Positions 27,088 through 36,782 of a DNA stretch of 49,414 bases are shown one piece after another. A program made the position numbers and the translations under genes. Under the pieces are notes generated by a model. That model was not told where the DNA came from, made no database searches, and saw only the letters and a program-made list of their open reading frames with translations. The DNA is from Candidatus Kapaibacterium sp. (lineage in GTDB: Bacteria > Bacteroidota > Ignavibacteria > Kapaibacteriales > Kapaibacteriaceae): assembly GCA_018882895.1 (NCBI GenBank), contig VERF01000013.1, positions 1 through 49,414 on the forward strand. The letters run 5' to 3'. The number at the start of each line of letters is the position of its first letter. Positions within the stretch are counted from its first letter, which is position 1.

Positions 27088-29613
27088 ATGGCCAAGAAGA
27101 ACGTTGATTACCGGAAGGTCTTTCAGCCGAGTGACACCATTGCCTTCATGGCGATCGGTGTTGGACTGGTGATCGCGCTTGTGGCTCCGTACGACAATCT
27201 TGCCGTTCGTCTCATCGGCATCTGCATTGCCATTCTTGGCGGCGTTGCACTGTTCATGATGGTGTCTCCGCGCCTTACGGATCTGCAGATCATCAATCCG
27301 ATTCGACCCTCGTCGATGCCCGACATTATGTCGAGGACCGTCCAAGATGCCAAGAAGCGGACGCAGACGTTCGACTCTGACGCGTATCGCCGCACCTTCG
27401 GTCAGGCCGAGACCGAAGAGCAAACATTCTTCGATGAGAGTCAGACATCGTTGTTCGAGGAGAATCTCGCGCGACCCCAGACGCCCCCTACCGAAACATC
27501 CGTCGCAGCAGGCATGGAGCTCATCGCCGAGGGTGATTCCAGCGTTCGCATCGTGGGAACCCGAAAGAGCACAACCTCGGGATCCAGCGTGCCGACACTC
27601 GTCAGCGAAGCCCGCCAGGCCGCCCGCCAGGCTCAGATCGATGAGCTGACGCAGCGGCGTCAGGCCACGACGTTCCTGCCAAGTCAGACCGATCCGTTCG
27701 AAGGCTCTCCGGATCAGGAGATCCAACTCTCGGACGACGTCATCATACGTCCGGCCCGCAAGCGCGACGCGGAGCCGCCAACAGAAGAATCGACCGCATC
27801 GAGTATGTCAAATGTCATCGAGCCCGACATCGCCTTGCCGGCCACGGAAGATGTTGAGCTGGGAGATGCATTCGAGCAGGTAGACGACCAAGAGCCATCT
27901 CAGGGGGCTGATGTCGACGCTGTGGTGCATGCATCGGCAGACGATGCCGCGATGGAACAACCACAGGAGATCCTTGATGCCGAGGCCATAGCCGCAGCCG
28001 AGGCCGAGGCCTGGCAGGCACGGCAGGAAGCGTCCGATCTTGAGTCTGAAGAACTCGAGCCGGAGCCAGCCGTGGCGGCGCCTCCGCGTGAGACGTCACG
28101 TCGCTCGCCGTCCGTGTCATTGTCGACCTTTGTCAGTGAGCTTAACGAAGAAGACCTTACCTCTCAGGAGCCGCGTCGGGAGTTTGACTATCTGCTGAAT
28201 CGTGTTCTGATGGTCATCCGTTCGGCCACGAATGCCCGCACGGCAGCCTTCCTGTGGGTCAACAGCGAGCGTCAGCAACTGGTGGTCGAGGCCAAGATCA
28301 CCGAAGCGGAAGACGAGTTCACCACCAAGCGCAAGATTCCGATGCGCATGGATGCGCTCAGTCAGATCGCCCGGGATGGTCGACCCGAGATCATCACACA
28401 GATCAGCGCAAGTGCCGAGACCGAACTGCTTCCGTACTATGATCGTCCGGCAGGCACGGTTTCGTTCATCGGCGTTCCAGTGTACTACGGCGGAAACGTT
28501 GTTGGTATTCTCTGTGCCGACTCGAAGCTGGAGGATGCATACTCCGACATTACCGTCGGTTTCTTTGGTCAGTTCACGAAGCTCATTTCCGGTCTCGTAT
28601 CGGCCTACACCACGAAGTACGATCTGCTTCAAGCCTCGTCGACGCTCGAGGCGATCGAAGAACTCCGGCAGGCCATCGGTGCTTCGCCCCTTTCCGCCGC
28701 GAGTGTCATTCGCGCAATGTTCTCCTCGGTCATTCAGCGCATGGACGTCAGTCGAATCGGCGTTGTCAGCTATGATTCCGCACGTCGCGAATGGACGCTG
28801 ACAGATGCGCGCACGGCCATGGATGAGGACTATCGCTCGTATGTCGGCGCATCGGTCAACGTAACATCGTCTGCCGTCGGAACCTGCATCACGTCGGCAT
28901 TGAGCGTGGTACAAACGCAGGAGTTCACCACCACGAGGGTGTTCGACGCAGAGCCCGCGCTGGACTTCGGACAGTTCGTTGCCGTTCCGCTCCGAACGGC
29001 CAAGGAGTGCTTTGGCGCACTCTTCCTGGAGAATCTCGAAGGGTCGCTCTCTACGCAGGACATTGCCCTTGCCGAGGCCATGGCCGAGTATGCCTCCACG
29101 TTCTATGAGCAACTTCATCAGATCGATTCACTCCGTGGTACGGCGTTGCTCGACCATGAGACGGGCGTCCTGAATGAGCAGGGATTTGAGATGCGGGTTC
29201 GCGAGGAGTTTGCGCGCGCCGTCGACTATAACATCCCGCTAACGGTGTGCATGGTGCATCTCGATGCCTCGAGGGCAAGTCAGGAGCAACGCATGCACGC
29301 ACTCCTCCACGTCCTGCGCCTGGTCAAGGAGCAGCTGCGTGAGTACGACGTCGTGGCCCGCTTCGGCCAAGAGCACATCGCCCTCGGCCTTATCGGCTAT
29401 AAGCTGCAAGAGGCGCAGAACTGGACCGAGACCATGCGCCGAGAGATCGCCAGCTCGCCGGTGAATGTTGACGGTAAGCGGCTCTCCTTTACGGTATCGA
29501 TCGGCATCGCTCAGGCAGAGCCGCGCGACACGTGGGATGATCTGATCGCACATGCCAACGCTGCTCTTGAAGTGAGCATGAGAAGCGGAAATAAGGTGAC
29601 CGTGTTTGCCTGA
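27088..29613 (+). CDS. Membrane-anchored protein with acidic linker, GAF domains and a degenerate GGDEF domain
   Basis: Two N-terminal TM segments; GAF-like 'TAAFLWVNSERQQLVVEAKI...VSFIGVPVYYGGNVVGILCADS'; C-terminal 'DHETGVLNEQGFEMRVREEFARA...YDVVARFGQEHIALGL...FTVSIGIA'. Confidence 0.75.
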   Translation: MAKKNVDYRKVFQPSDTIAFMAIGVGLVIALVAPYDNLAVRLIGICIAILGGVALFMMVSPRLTDLQIINPIRPSSMPDIMSRTVQDAKKRTQTFDSDAYRRTFGQAETEEQTFFDESQTSLFEENLARPQTPPTETSVAAGMELIAEGDSSVRIVGTRKSTTSGSSVPTLVSEARQAARQAQIDELTQRRQATTFLPSQTDPFEGSPDQEIQLSDDVIIRPARKRDAEPPTEESTASSMSNVIEPDIALPATEDVELGDAFEQVDDQEPSQGADVDAVVHASADDAAMEQPQEILDAEAIAAAEAEAWQARQEASDLESEELEPEPAVAAPPRETSRRSPSVSLSTFVSELNEEDLTSQEPRREFDYLLNRVLMVIRSATNARTAAFLWVNSERQQLVVEAKITEAEDEFTTKRKIPMRMDALSQIARDGRPEIITQISASAETELLPYYDRPAGTVSFIGVPVYYGGNVVGILCADSKLEDAYSDITVGFFGQFTKLISGLVSAYTTKYDLLQASSTLEAIEELRQAIGASPLSAASVIRAMFSSVIQRMDVSRIGVVSYDSARREWTLTDARTAMDEDYRSYVGASVNVTSSAVGTCITSALSVVQTQEFTTTRVFDAEPALDFGQFVAVPLRTAKECFGALFLENLEGSLSTQDIALAEAMAEYASTFYEQLHQIDSLRGTALLDHETGVLNEQGFEMRVREEFARAVDYNIPLTVCMVHLDASRASQEQRMHALLHVLRLVKEQLREYDVVARFGQEHIALGLIGYKLQEAQNWTETMRREIASSPVNVDGKRLSFTVSIGIAQAEPRDTWDDLIAHANAALEVSMRSGNKVTVFA

Positions 29614-29624
29614 GCGGCAAGGGG

Positions 29625-30515
29625 CTAGTCGTTGTCGGACCCGTCCGTGGAAAACCGAACAGTTACCGGGCAGTGATCGCTGACCTTTGCGGCTTCGCGC
29701 TCATCGAGGTAGGCCTTAACATCATCAACGCGTTCGCTGCCAACGACCAGCCGACCCATGGCTGACCGTGAAGCCAGGACGTGATCGATCACGTACCAGT
29801 TCGGATTGCGGCACGACTTAAGCGTGCCTGTCAGAAATGTCATCTCCGTGCTCCCAAGAAGGGGCTTCAGGGTGGCATTCTCGCGTCGGCCCGGAAAGTC
29901 ATTGAGGTCGCCAACGATCAGGATGTCATTCTCCGAGCTGGAGCGCACCACCGAGTCGGCCCACGAGCGAAGCATGGCCGCCTGCTTTCCGCGAATGCGG
30001 CGCGACTCTTCGCGGAGTTCATCCGTACTGTCGGCGCGTGACGTGCTCTTGAGATGGACGACCATCATCAGCCAGTCAAATGCCCCCTTACGACATGACA
30101 CCACGAGTCCGGCCCTCATGCGGTCGATGCCCACAGTAAGGGGCATATAGGTTTCGATGCGCTTGACCTCGAGATCCTTCCGGTGCACGAGGCCGACGTT
30201 CTGTTTGATGTCGAGTTCGGTTACGAATCCGTCATAGTCCGGTAGGTACGCAAGCAAACGCTTCAGAGCCGCAGTGTTCTCGATCTCCTGCACGCCCAGC
30301 ACATCGATGCCCGATCGGTCGATCACATCGGCGATGCGCTTGTAGTCCTCCTCAGCACGCGGCTTGAGATCGTCCACGCCATCGCCCAGCCACTCGATGT
30401 TGAACGTACCCACGACCACTTGGTCCGGATACACGGAACGCGTCGAATGGCACGCCGTCAGCACCAGCAGGCAAGGGGCAAGCAGGGCCGCCAGGTGCAA
30501 GCGCGAGGGCATCAT
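29625..30515 (-). CDS. Endonuclease/exonuclease/phosphatase-family lipoprotein
   Basis: Lipobox 'LLVLTACHS'; 'VVGTFNIEWLGDG', 'IDVLGVQEIENTAAL', 'ILIVGDLNDFPG', 'VSDHCPVTVRF'. Confidence 0.88.
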   Translation of the reverse strand: MMPSRLHLAALLAPCLLVLTACHSTRSVYPDQVVVGTFNIEWLGDGVDDLKPRAEEDYKRIADVIDRSGIDVLGVQEIENTAALKRLLAYLPDYDGFVTELDIKQNVGLVHRKDLEVKRIETYMPLTVGIDRMRAGLVVSCRKGAFDWLMMVVHLKSTSRADSTDELREESRRIRGKQAAMLRSWADSVVRSSSENDILIVGDLNDFPGRRENATLKPLLGSTEMTFLTGTLKSCRNPNWYVIDHVLASRSAMGRLVVGSERVDDVKAYLDEREAAKVSDHCPVTVRFSTDGSDND

Positions 30516-31414
30516 CGACCCGTCAGAACAGCTTTGGCAACGTATCCGGCAACTTGCGGGTTCTCCTTCAGGCGACGCGTGGAGTATCCATACCAGTCGT
30601 CACCGAAAGGCACATAGATGCGCACGCGATGTCCGCCACGGATGAGCGAGTCGCGACGATCCTCACGCACGCCAAGAAGCATCTGGAACTCGACGTTGTG
30701 GCCTGTTGACCGATGAGCCGCAACCTGCCGCTCTGCATCAACGATGAGTGACTCATCGTGCGTGGCGATATGAACGCGTGCCTGACCTGTGAGCAGAATG
30801 CCGAGCAGCTTCTTGTAGTTGGCACGAATGCCGTCCGGATCCTTGATCGCAACTGATGCATCCTCAACGTATATCCCCTTGCAGAGGCGCACCGACGGGG
30901 CATAGTCGAGCAGCGAACGAATGTCGGCCTCCGAGCGGTGCAGGTAGGCCTGGATCACCACGCCGACATTTTCGAAACCCTCACTGCGGAGGCGACGATA
31001 GAACTCCAGCGTCACATCCGTATAGGGTGTGTTCTCCATGTCCATGCGCACGAACAAGCCGAATGATTTGGCACGTTCGACCAGCATGCGAAGGTTCGAG
31101 TAGGCAAAGTCTCTATCGATGTCGAGACCAAGCGAGGTGAGCTTTACGCTCAGATAGGAATCAAGTCCGTTGTCGCGGATCGCATCCAGGACAGCCCCTT
31201 GAGAAGCTGTTTCCGACACGGCGCGCTCACGCGAGGAGACGAACTCGCCCAACACGTCGATCGTGGAGCAGGCTCCCTTTGACATCAGCTGCTGCGTCAC
31301 GCGCACCGCATCGGACAGAGCGTCACCGGCGATGTATCGCTGAGCGACGGACTTGACGATGCGCTTCGGAATGATCGGAAGGGTGGCGACGACGAGTGTG
31401 TTGAAGAGACTCAC
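30512..31414 (-). CDS. Proline dehydrogenase (monofunctional)
   Basis: 'LSVKLTSLGLDIDRDFAYSNLRMLVERAK', 'VRMDMENTPYTDVTLEFYRRL', 'VRLCKGIYVE', 'EFQMLLGVR'. Confidence 0.85.
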   Translation of the reverse strand: MSLFNTLVVATLPIIPKRIVKSVAQRYIAGDALSDAVRVTQQLMSKGACSTIDVLGEFVSSRERAVSETASQGAVLDAIRDNGLDSYLSVKLTSLGLDIDRDFAYSNLRMLVERAKSFGLFVRMDMENTPYTDVTLEFYRRLRSEGFENVGVVIQAYLHRSEADIRSLLDYAPSVRLCKGIYVEDASVAIKDPDGIRANYKKLLGILLTGQARVHIATHDESLIVDAERQVAAHRSTGHNVEFQMLLGVREDRRDSLIRGGHRVRIYVPFGDDWYGYSTRRLKENPQVAGYVAKAVLTGR

Positions 31415-31428
31415 GGACGCGCCTCCGA

Positions 31429-33993
31429 TCAGCGGGTGATCACCAGCGGAACAGCCGCCTGTGAGGTGCCGAATCGAACAACAAGCTGATACGAGCCCGA
31501 TGCAACTGACGTCACCGGCAGTGTGATCGACTGAGTGCCACGGCGGACGTCTTCCTGACGTCCGAGTATAAACTCGGACCCGTCTGTGCCAATCAGCATG
31601 ATCGTGGCCTGTGCATCAATGTCCGATTGGATGGAACATGTGACCGATGTTGACGCTGGATTCGGACTCACACCTGTGATGCTGAAGGGGGCTTGTACGT
31701 CACCTTCGCTCACCGAAACAACCGATGCGCATGTATCGATCGTCAGATTGTCGCGCGTGGCAAGCACTGCTTCACTGGTGGCGTCGATCACGCGGAGTTT
31801 GACCATTGTGCCGACCGGGACGTTGCGCATGTTGACGTTTGTGCTGAAGATCTGCCACTGCGAGAGGTCGATCGTTGACTGTTGCGTGGCTGTTCTCCAG
31901 TTCGCACCGTTGTCCGTGGTGTACTGAATACGCACATCGTTGATGAAGTCATGCGTCCAGCGATACTGATTCGGCTGGTTGCGGCAGAGCTTGGCGTTCT
32001 CTTCCGGAATGTCGAGCACGAAACGCGTTGTGCCAATGGCGAATGTGCCACTGGTCGATGGCGTTGAGGGCGAACTCAGAGCCGTGACGCGGATGCGAGC
32101 GTTGCTCGTCGTTGTCGACGGTACCGTCCAGCTGAGTGCAGCGGCATTGATCGAAGCATTGATCGTCTCGAAGGTCTCGCCATCGGCAGCGAATTCCACC
32201 TTCACGTTCGTGACGCCGGTGGCACGCGTCCAACGGATCTGGAAGGTAGAGCCGGCTCCGATTCGCTCGCCACCCTTTGGTGCGTCGAGCACAACCGGAA
32301 TCGACAGGCGATACTTCGCCAGCGACGTGTCGTTGACGTTTGCATCGGCGGCATCTTCGATTCGGATCCAGAACTCGCTGGATACGTTCGACGGAACAGT
32401 CCAAGAATAAAGTTCGTCGTCGGCATTCACACCCGAGGCGATCGACGTCCATGGTCCGGCCACGGCAGGCCCCCAAAGAAGGTTCACGGTTGACACGCGT
32501 GCGGTCTTCCAGCGGATGGTCATTTTCTCACCGGGCTGATACGAGTCCGTACCGCGCGGCTCGGTAAGCTGCACAAGCGGGCGTGTGATCAGAGGCACGC
32601 ACGATGCGGCCTTGACCCACCCGCGCATGCGCTCGGCGGCGCGTGGCCCGAAGGTCAGCGGTGTGCGGTCACCGTTCACCAGGTGACAGTAGCTCATGAT
32701 GGTGCCCGGGATCACACGGCGAAGCTTTGTGTCGGTGAAGCATCCGTCTGTTCGGTCGATGGCGGGCCCGAGCTGACAGGTGTCGATCGGTGGGCTCCAA
32801 TAGCAATTGTGCGTGTGCGGCGCCCCGATGTTGTGACCCATTTCGTGTGCGGCCACAAAGACGTCCCACACAAAGGCATTGCTGCGGTTCGGATCGCCCG
32901 GCACATCGTTGGCCGTGAGATACACGGTGCTGACGCCGTAGCCGCCGTTTTGACGCTTGTTGCAGAGCTGATCCAAAAATGCAATGCCGCCAACGAAGCC
33001 GCCGCCAACCGGACGGATGAGAGCATAGAGGTGCGCTACCGTGCGATCAACAGAGTTCATCCGCTTTGACCAGTCGCTGGAGAACTCTTGCAGAAGTTCT
33101 CCCGGCTCGCGGCCATCGTAGTAGTAACCGGATGGCTCCTCCAGTGTGAACTTTTCGAAGTAGGACATGTAGATGTACGCATTCAGTTCCTGCTCGTACA
33201 CCTGCGCCATGGCGGAGATGATCTTGATGAAGTACTGCACGACTTCTTCATCGGTCTCGCCGCGACGCTTCATGACGCTGTCGATGTCTTCACGCAGCAC
33301 AACGGCCATCTTGAATTCGCGCAGATCTTCGGCTTGCGTGGCATCGGCCCCCTTCGAGACCGTCGGCATCGCCATCTTGCGGCGCATCGCATCTTCGTCG
33401 ATCGGAAGGCTCTCATTGCCGCAGATGAAGCGGCTCAGCGGGTCGACGCCGAAGATGGCTGCCTCTTGTCCGATCAGGTGTGGTGTGGATGCCTGCGTGC
33501 GTGACATCGAATAGTCACGTCCCACAACGATGCGGTGGCCGTCTGCTTCTTGCACGAACCCCGTCAGGGCACCATCGCTATAGTGAAGCGACACCATCGT
33601 TTCGGGGTTTCCGTTGATCGTTCCGCGATAGGAGACAACGGGGCGGACCTTCACCGGAACCTTGCCATTCTTCGTGTGGGTGTAGATCTCCGAGTTGGCA
33701 TCAACCACCGAGCGGGTGCGCTCAAGCACGAGCGTTGTATTGCCAGTGCCGGGGATCGGGAAATTCGTCATCTCGATACGCTGCGGCTGAGGCTCAAAAA
33801 TGGCCTTTGCAGTGGCATGCGAAAGCACCGTTGTCTGAAGATTGGCGGTTGCCTGCACGGTGGCGTCTTTGCCATTGACCGTGGCCGGCACCAGGAGCTG
33901 ACGGGTATCGATGCGGACCTGGGCATTGGTAGCCGTCACAAGGGCGAGGGCTGAGACGAGGACGATCAGGAAGCCGAAACGAGAGCGTACCAT
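31429..33993 (-). CDS. Secreted reprolysin/M12-like zinc metalloprotease with T9SS C-terminal domain
   Basis: HExxHxxGxxH 'AAHEMGHNIGAPHTHNCYW'; C-terminal 'ITGVSPNPASTSVTCSI...GSYQLVVRFG'. Confidence 0.88.
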   Translation of the reverse strand: MVRSRFGFLIVLVSALALVTATNAQVRIDTRQLLVPATVNGKDATVQATANLQTTVLSHATAKAIFEPQPQRIEMTNFPIPGTGNTTLVLERTRSVVDANSEIYTHTKNGKVPVKVRPVVSYRGTINGNPETMVSLHYSDGALTGFVQEADGHRIVVGRDYSMSRTQASTPHLIGQEAAIFGVDPLSRFICGNESLPIDEDAMRRKMAMPTVSKGADATQAEDLREFKMAVVLREDIDSVMKRRGETDEEVVQYFIKIISAMAQVYEQELNAYIYMSYFEKFTLEEPSGYYYDGREPGELLQEFSSDWSKRMNSVDRTVAHLYALIRPVGGGFVGGIAFLDQLCNKRQNGGYGVSTVYLTANDVPGDPNRSNAFVWDVFVAAHEMGHNIGAPHTHNCYWSPPIDTCQLGPAIDRTDGCFTDTKLRRVIPGTIMSYCHLVNGDRTPLTFGPRAAERMRGWVKAASCVPLITRPLVQLTEPRGTDSYQPGEKMTIRWKTARVSTVNLLWGPAVAGPWTSIASGVNADDELYSWTVPSNVSSEFWIRIEDAADANVNDTSLAKYRLSIPVVLDAPKGGERIGAGSTFQIRWTRATGVTNVKVEFAADGETFETINASINAAALSWTVPSTTTSNARIRVTALSSPSTPSTSGTFAIGTTRFVLDIPEENAKLCRNQPNQYRWTHDFINDVRIQYTTDNGANWRTATQQSTIDLSQWQIFSTNVNMRNVPVGTMVKLRVIDATSEAVLATRDNLTIDTCASVVSVSEGDVQAPFSITGVSPNPASTSVTCSIQSDIDAQATIMLIGTDGSEFILGRQEDVRRGTQSITLPVTSVASGSYQLVVRFGTSQAAVPLVITR

Positions 33994-34032
33994 GGGTATC
34001 CCTGAGGAAGGTGTACGTGGTGAGAAAGTTGG

Positions 34033-34668
34033 CTACGAAGATACGGTGTGCAGACGTCGCTCGACCTCAGAGATGATGTCGAAATGAATGCTTGCACGAT
34101 CACGATAACCGTCGATCACAACGAAACGTTTCACGTCCTGCTGCGAGATGGCAAGGTACCCGTCACGCACCCTGTTGAAGAACTCACGCCCTGCGCGTTC
34201 CATACGGTCGGGTTCGCCCCCTCCCTCGGAAAACTGCATGCGCTGCTGGGCCTGTTCGTAACGAACGTCGATGAAGAAGGTCAGACCGGGCATTACGCCC
34301 CTTGTTGCGATGCTATTGATGGCCTGTACGGCCGTCAGATCAAGCCCCCTGCCATAGCCTTGATAGGCCGTCGTACTATCAACGTACCGGTCGCAAAGGA
34401 TGATCGAACCCGACTCGAGCGCCGGTTCGATGACCTTTTCGACCAGCTGGGTGCGGGCGGCACTGAAGAGCAGGAGCTCTGCCGTGGGGGTGATGGATTG
34501 TTTCGTGCTAAGAAGGATCTCGCGGATCGACTCCGACAGGAGTGTTGCCCCGGGCTCGCGGATGACGGTCACGCCGGATCCGCGCGACTCGAACCACTCG
34601 CGAAGCATGGTCAGCTGGGTGCTCTTACCGCTACCGTCGATACCTTCAAACGAAATGAACACGCTCAA
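34033..34668 (-). CDS. tmk: Thymidylate kinase
   Basis: 'VFISFEGIDGSGKSTQLTMLREWFESRG', 'DRYVDSTTAYQGYGRGLD'; start probably TTG 34668 (overlapping upstream TGA) or GTG 34662. Confidence 0.92.
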   Translation of the reverse strand: MSVFISFEGIDGSGKSTQLTMLREWFESRGSGVTVIREPGATLLSESIREILLSTKQSITPTAELLLFSAARTQLVEKVIEPALESGSIILCDRYVDSTTAYQGYGRGLDLTAVQAINSIATRGVMPGLTFFIDVRYEQAQQRMQFSEGGGEPDRMERAGREFFNRVRDGYLAISQQDVKRFVVIDGYRDRASIHFDIISEVERRLHTVSS

Positions 34669-35873
34669 TCTCCCGTTTCCGATGTTGGCCCGATCATGAC
34701 GACGCATTCGCCTTTGACCGAGGCACGCTGCGAACATACATCATGCACCTGCTGCGCCGTGCCGCGTATGTACTCCTCAAAACGCTTGCTGATCTCACGC
34801 GCCACAACCACCGGCCGGTCGGGTCCGGCCTCGGTTCGGATCTCTTCAAGCAGAGCCAGCAGGCGGTGCGGTGATTCGTACATCACGATGGTCGCCTGAA
34901 TTGCCAACAGTCCGGCAAGCGCTGCCGAGCGTCCCTTCTTCTGCGGAAGGAATCCGGCAAAGAGGATACGGTCGGTGGGAAGACCGGAGGCCGCCACGGC
35001 GGTCACTCCCGCCGAGGCACCGGGCAGAGCGCTCACCTTTAGGCCGGCCTCTGCGCAAGCGCGCACGGCCCTGTAGCCGGGATCGCTGATGCCGGGCATG
35101 CCGGCATCGCTGATGAGGGCAACTTTTTGTCCGGAGCGCACACGCTGGACGATCTCGACGGCACGCTCGCGTTCATTGTGCTCGTGATAGCTCAAAAGGG
35201 GCTTGCGGGGCACGTCATAGCGCTTCAGCAGGGGGCCTGCGGTGCGCGTGTCTTCGCAGACGATCACGTCGGCCTCGCGGAGAGACTTAACCGATCGGAG
35301 CGTCATGTCCTCGAGGTTGCCGATCGGCGTGGGAATAAGCCACAACACGCCCCCTGCCTGTGCCGGTGGCGTGCTGGCAGGTTCGGCTGGCCGTTGAGAC
35401 GGGCCGTCATCACTGCGCTGACGTGCGAAAAACGCAGACAGCATTGATGAGCATTCGTCTTCCAGGATGCCGCTGCGAACGATCGCGGCATGGTTCAGTC
35501 GGGGATCGTCCACCAGCTCGAACAGACTTCTGCATGCGCCGGTTTTCGGATCGGCAGCGCCGTAGACCACGGTGGGAATTCGGGCCAGCACGATCGCGCC
35601 TGCGCACATCGTGCACGGTTCGAGGGTAACGTACAGAGTGCAGTCGGCGAGAAACTTCTCGCCCTTTGCGCGGACAGCTTCTTCGATGGCGACGACCTCG
35701 GCGTGACGTGTCGGGTCGGCCTTGCGCTGGATCTCGTTGCTGCCTCGTCCGATCACCTCATCGTTGCAAACGATAACACAGCCCACCGGAACGTCGCCCT
35801 CGGCGGCGGCTCCGGCGGCCAACTCAAGGGCCTGCCGCATGTATGTTTCGTGGCGGCGCTGAACGTCGGACAT
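34665..35873 (-). CDS. Fusion protein: N-terminal tRNA-specific adenosine deaminase (TadA) + C-terminal 16S rRNA 2'-O-methyltransferase (RsmI)
   Basis: TadA: 'DVPVGCVIV', 'HAEVVAIEEA', 'TLEPCTMCAGAIVLARI'; linker aa ~151-175; RsmI: 'LWLIPTPIGNLEDMTLRSVKSLREADVIVCEDTR', 'ISDAGMPGISDPGY', 'FAGFLPQKKGRS', 'ESPHRL'. Confidence 0.93.
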   Translation of the reverse strand: MSDVQRRHETYMRQALELAAGAAAEGDVPVGCVIVCNDEVIGRGSNEIQRKADPTRHAEVVAIEEAVRAKGEKFLADCTLYVTLEPCTMCAGAIVLARIPTVVYGAADPKTGACRSLFELVDDPRLNHAAIVRSGILEDECSSMLSAFFARQRSDDGPSQRPAEPASTPPAQAGGVLWLIPTPIGNLEDMTLRSVKSLREADVIVCEDTRTAGPLLKRYDVPRKPLLSYHEHNERERAVEIVQRVRSGQKVALISDAGMPGISDPGYRAVRACAEAGLKVSALPGASAGVTAVAASGLPTDRILFAGFLPQKKGRSAALAGLLAIQATIVMYESPHRLLALLEEIRTEAGPDRPVVVAREISKRFEEYIRGTAQQVHDVCSQRASVKGECVVMIGPTSETGD

Positions 35874-35875
35874 GC

Positions 35876-36781
35876 TTAGCGGCCTTCGCGGGCGGCCTCG
35901 TACTGCTGGGTGTTGCCCGGATCGAGATAGCGCAGATCAGCCCATACCGTCGAATTCTTGTTGCCTCGGAAGATGCCGGCGATCTCGACCTGCTTGGCGT
36001 CGAAGTAGGTCTGCAGCAGCATGCTGCGATTCGAAAGCTTCTTGCGCTTGAATTCCGCGATGTCGTGGATCACCGCCTCCAACGCGGTCACTCCTGCCAC
36101 CTTGTCGGTGGCATAGGTGTCGAGCCCATCGTGGTAGTCGTAGATCAGGCGGCGGAAACCCTGATAGCGCATGTCCATGAGCTCCGAGACCAGGGACATC
36201 CTTGAGATCTCACCGGGCTGGAACATCGAGCTGAAAGAAGACACGCCCCGTGCATTCCCGCTTTGGGCGATCTGCTGGGCCACCTTATAGGCGGCGTCGC
36301 CACCGAGATCGTCGTAGGTGTCCATGTCGAGACCGATGGCCACGAGCATGTAGAAGTCGATGACGCTGGCGAAATCGTCATAGCGAAGGGGCTGATAGAC
36401 CAGCGTCGGATTCAGCGACCATTCAAAGGACCATTCCTGATCGAAGATGCGCAGCAGGCCCGATCCGGTGCCAACCTGACCGTTGATGATACGCTTGCTG
36501 ACAACGGCAAGGCGAGCACTCAGGCGGTTTCCGTTTCGTGCGCTGACGTAGATCGTGATGTCGACTGGAACCTTCTCGCCCTCCCAGTCCCGGTCGAGAT
36601 ACCGGTTGTTGTTGATGTAGTTCTCAACGTCGCGGGCCATGTTCATCAGATCCTGACGCTGGTCCAGACTCAGCGGCTGCATGTCCACGCTGACCGTGGC
36701 CCGTACCTCCTGCGCGTGCAATGTCACGCTAAGCATGAGAAGACACACGAAGAGGGAGAAAGATCGCAGAAGGGTTTTCAT
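35876..36781 (-). CDS. DUF4835 / PorD-like (type IX secretion-associated) protein
   Basis: Signal peptide MKTLLRSFSLFVCLLMLSVTLHAQ; 'EVRATVSVDMQPL', 'RDWEGEKVPVDITIYV', 'FASVIDFYMLVAIGLDMDTYDDLGGDAAYKVAQQI'. Confidence 0.7.
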   Translation of the reverse strand: MKTLLRSFSLFVCLLMLSVTLHAQEVRATVSVDMQPLSLDQRQDLMNMARDVENYINNNRYLDRDWEGEKVPVDITIYVSARNGNRLSARLAVVSKRIINGQVGTGSGLLRIFDQEWSFEWSLNPTLVYQPLRYDDFASVIDFYMLVAIGLDMDTYDDLGGDAAYKVAQQIAQSGNARGVSSFSSMFQPGEISRMSLVSELMDMRYQGFRRLIYDYHDGLDTYATDKVAGVTALEAVIHDIAEFKRKKLSNRSMLLQTYFDAKQVEIAGIFRGNKNSTVWADLRYLDPGNTQQYEAAREGR

Positions 36782-36782
36782 C

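Noticed and set aside
28117-29118. 333-aa minus-strand ORF
   Set aside because: Antisense to the GAF/GGDEF-like gene; no recognisable domain.
35349-35423. Idea that TadA and RsmI are separate genes split by a missed stop or frameshift
   Set aside because: The frame is continuous through the linker, and there is no RBS-plus-start arrangement that I could see before the RsmI part.
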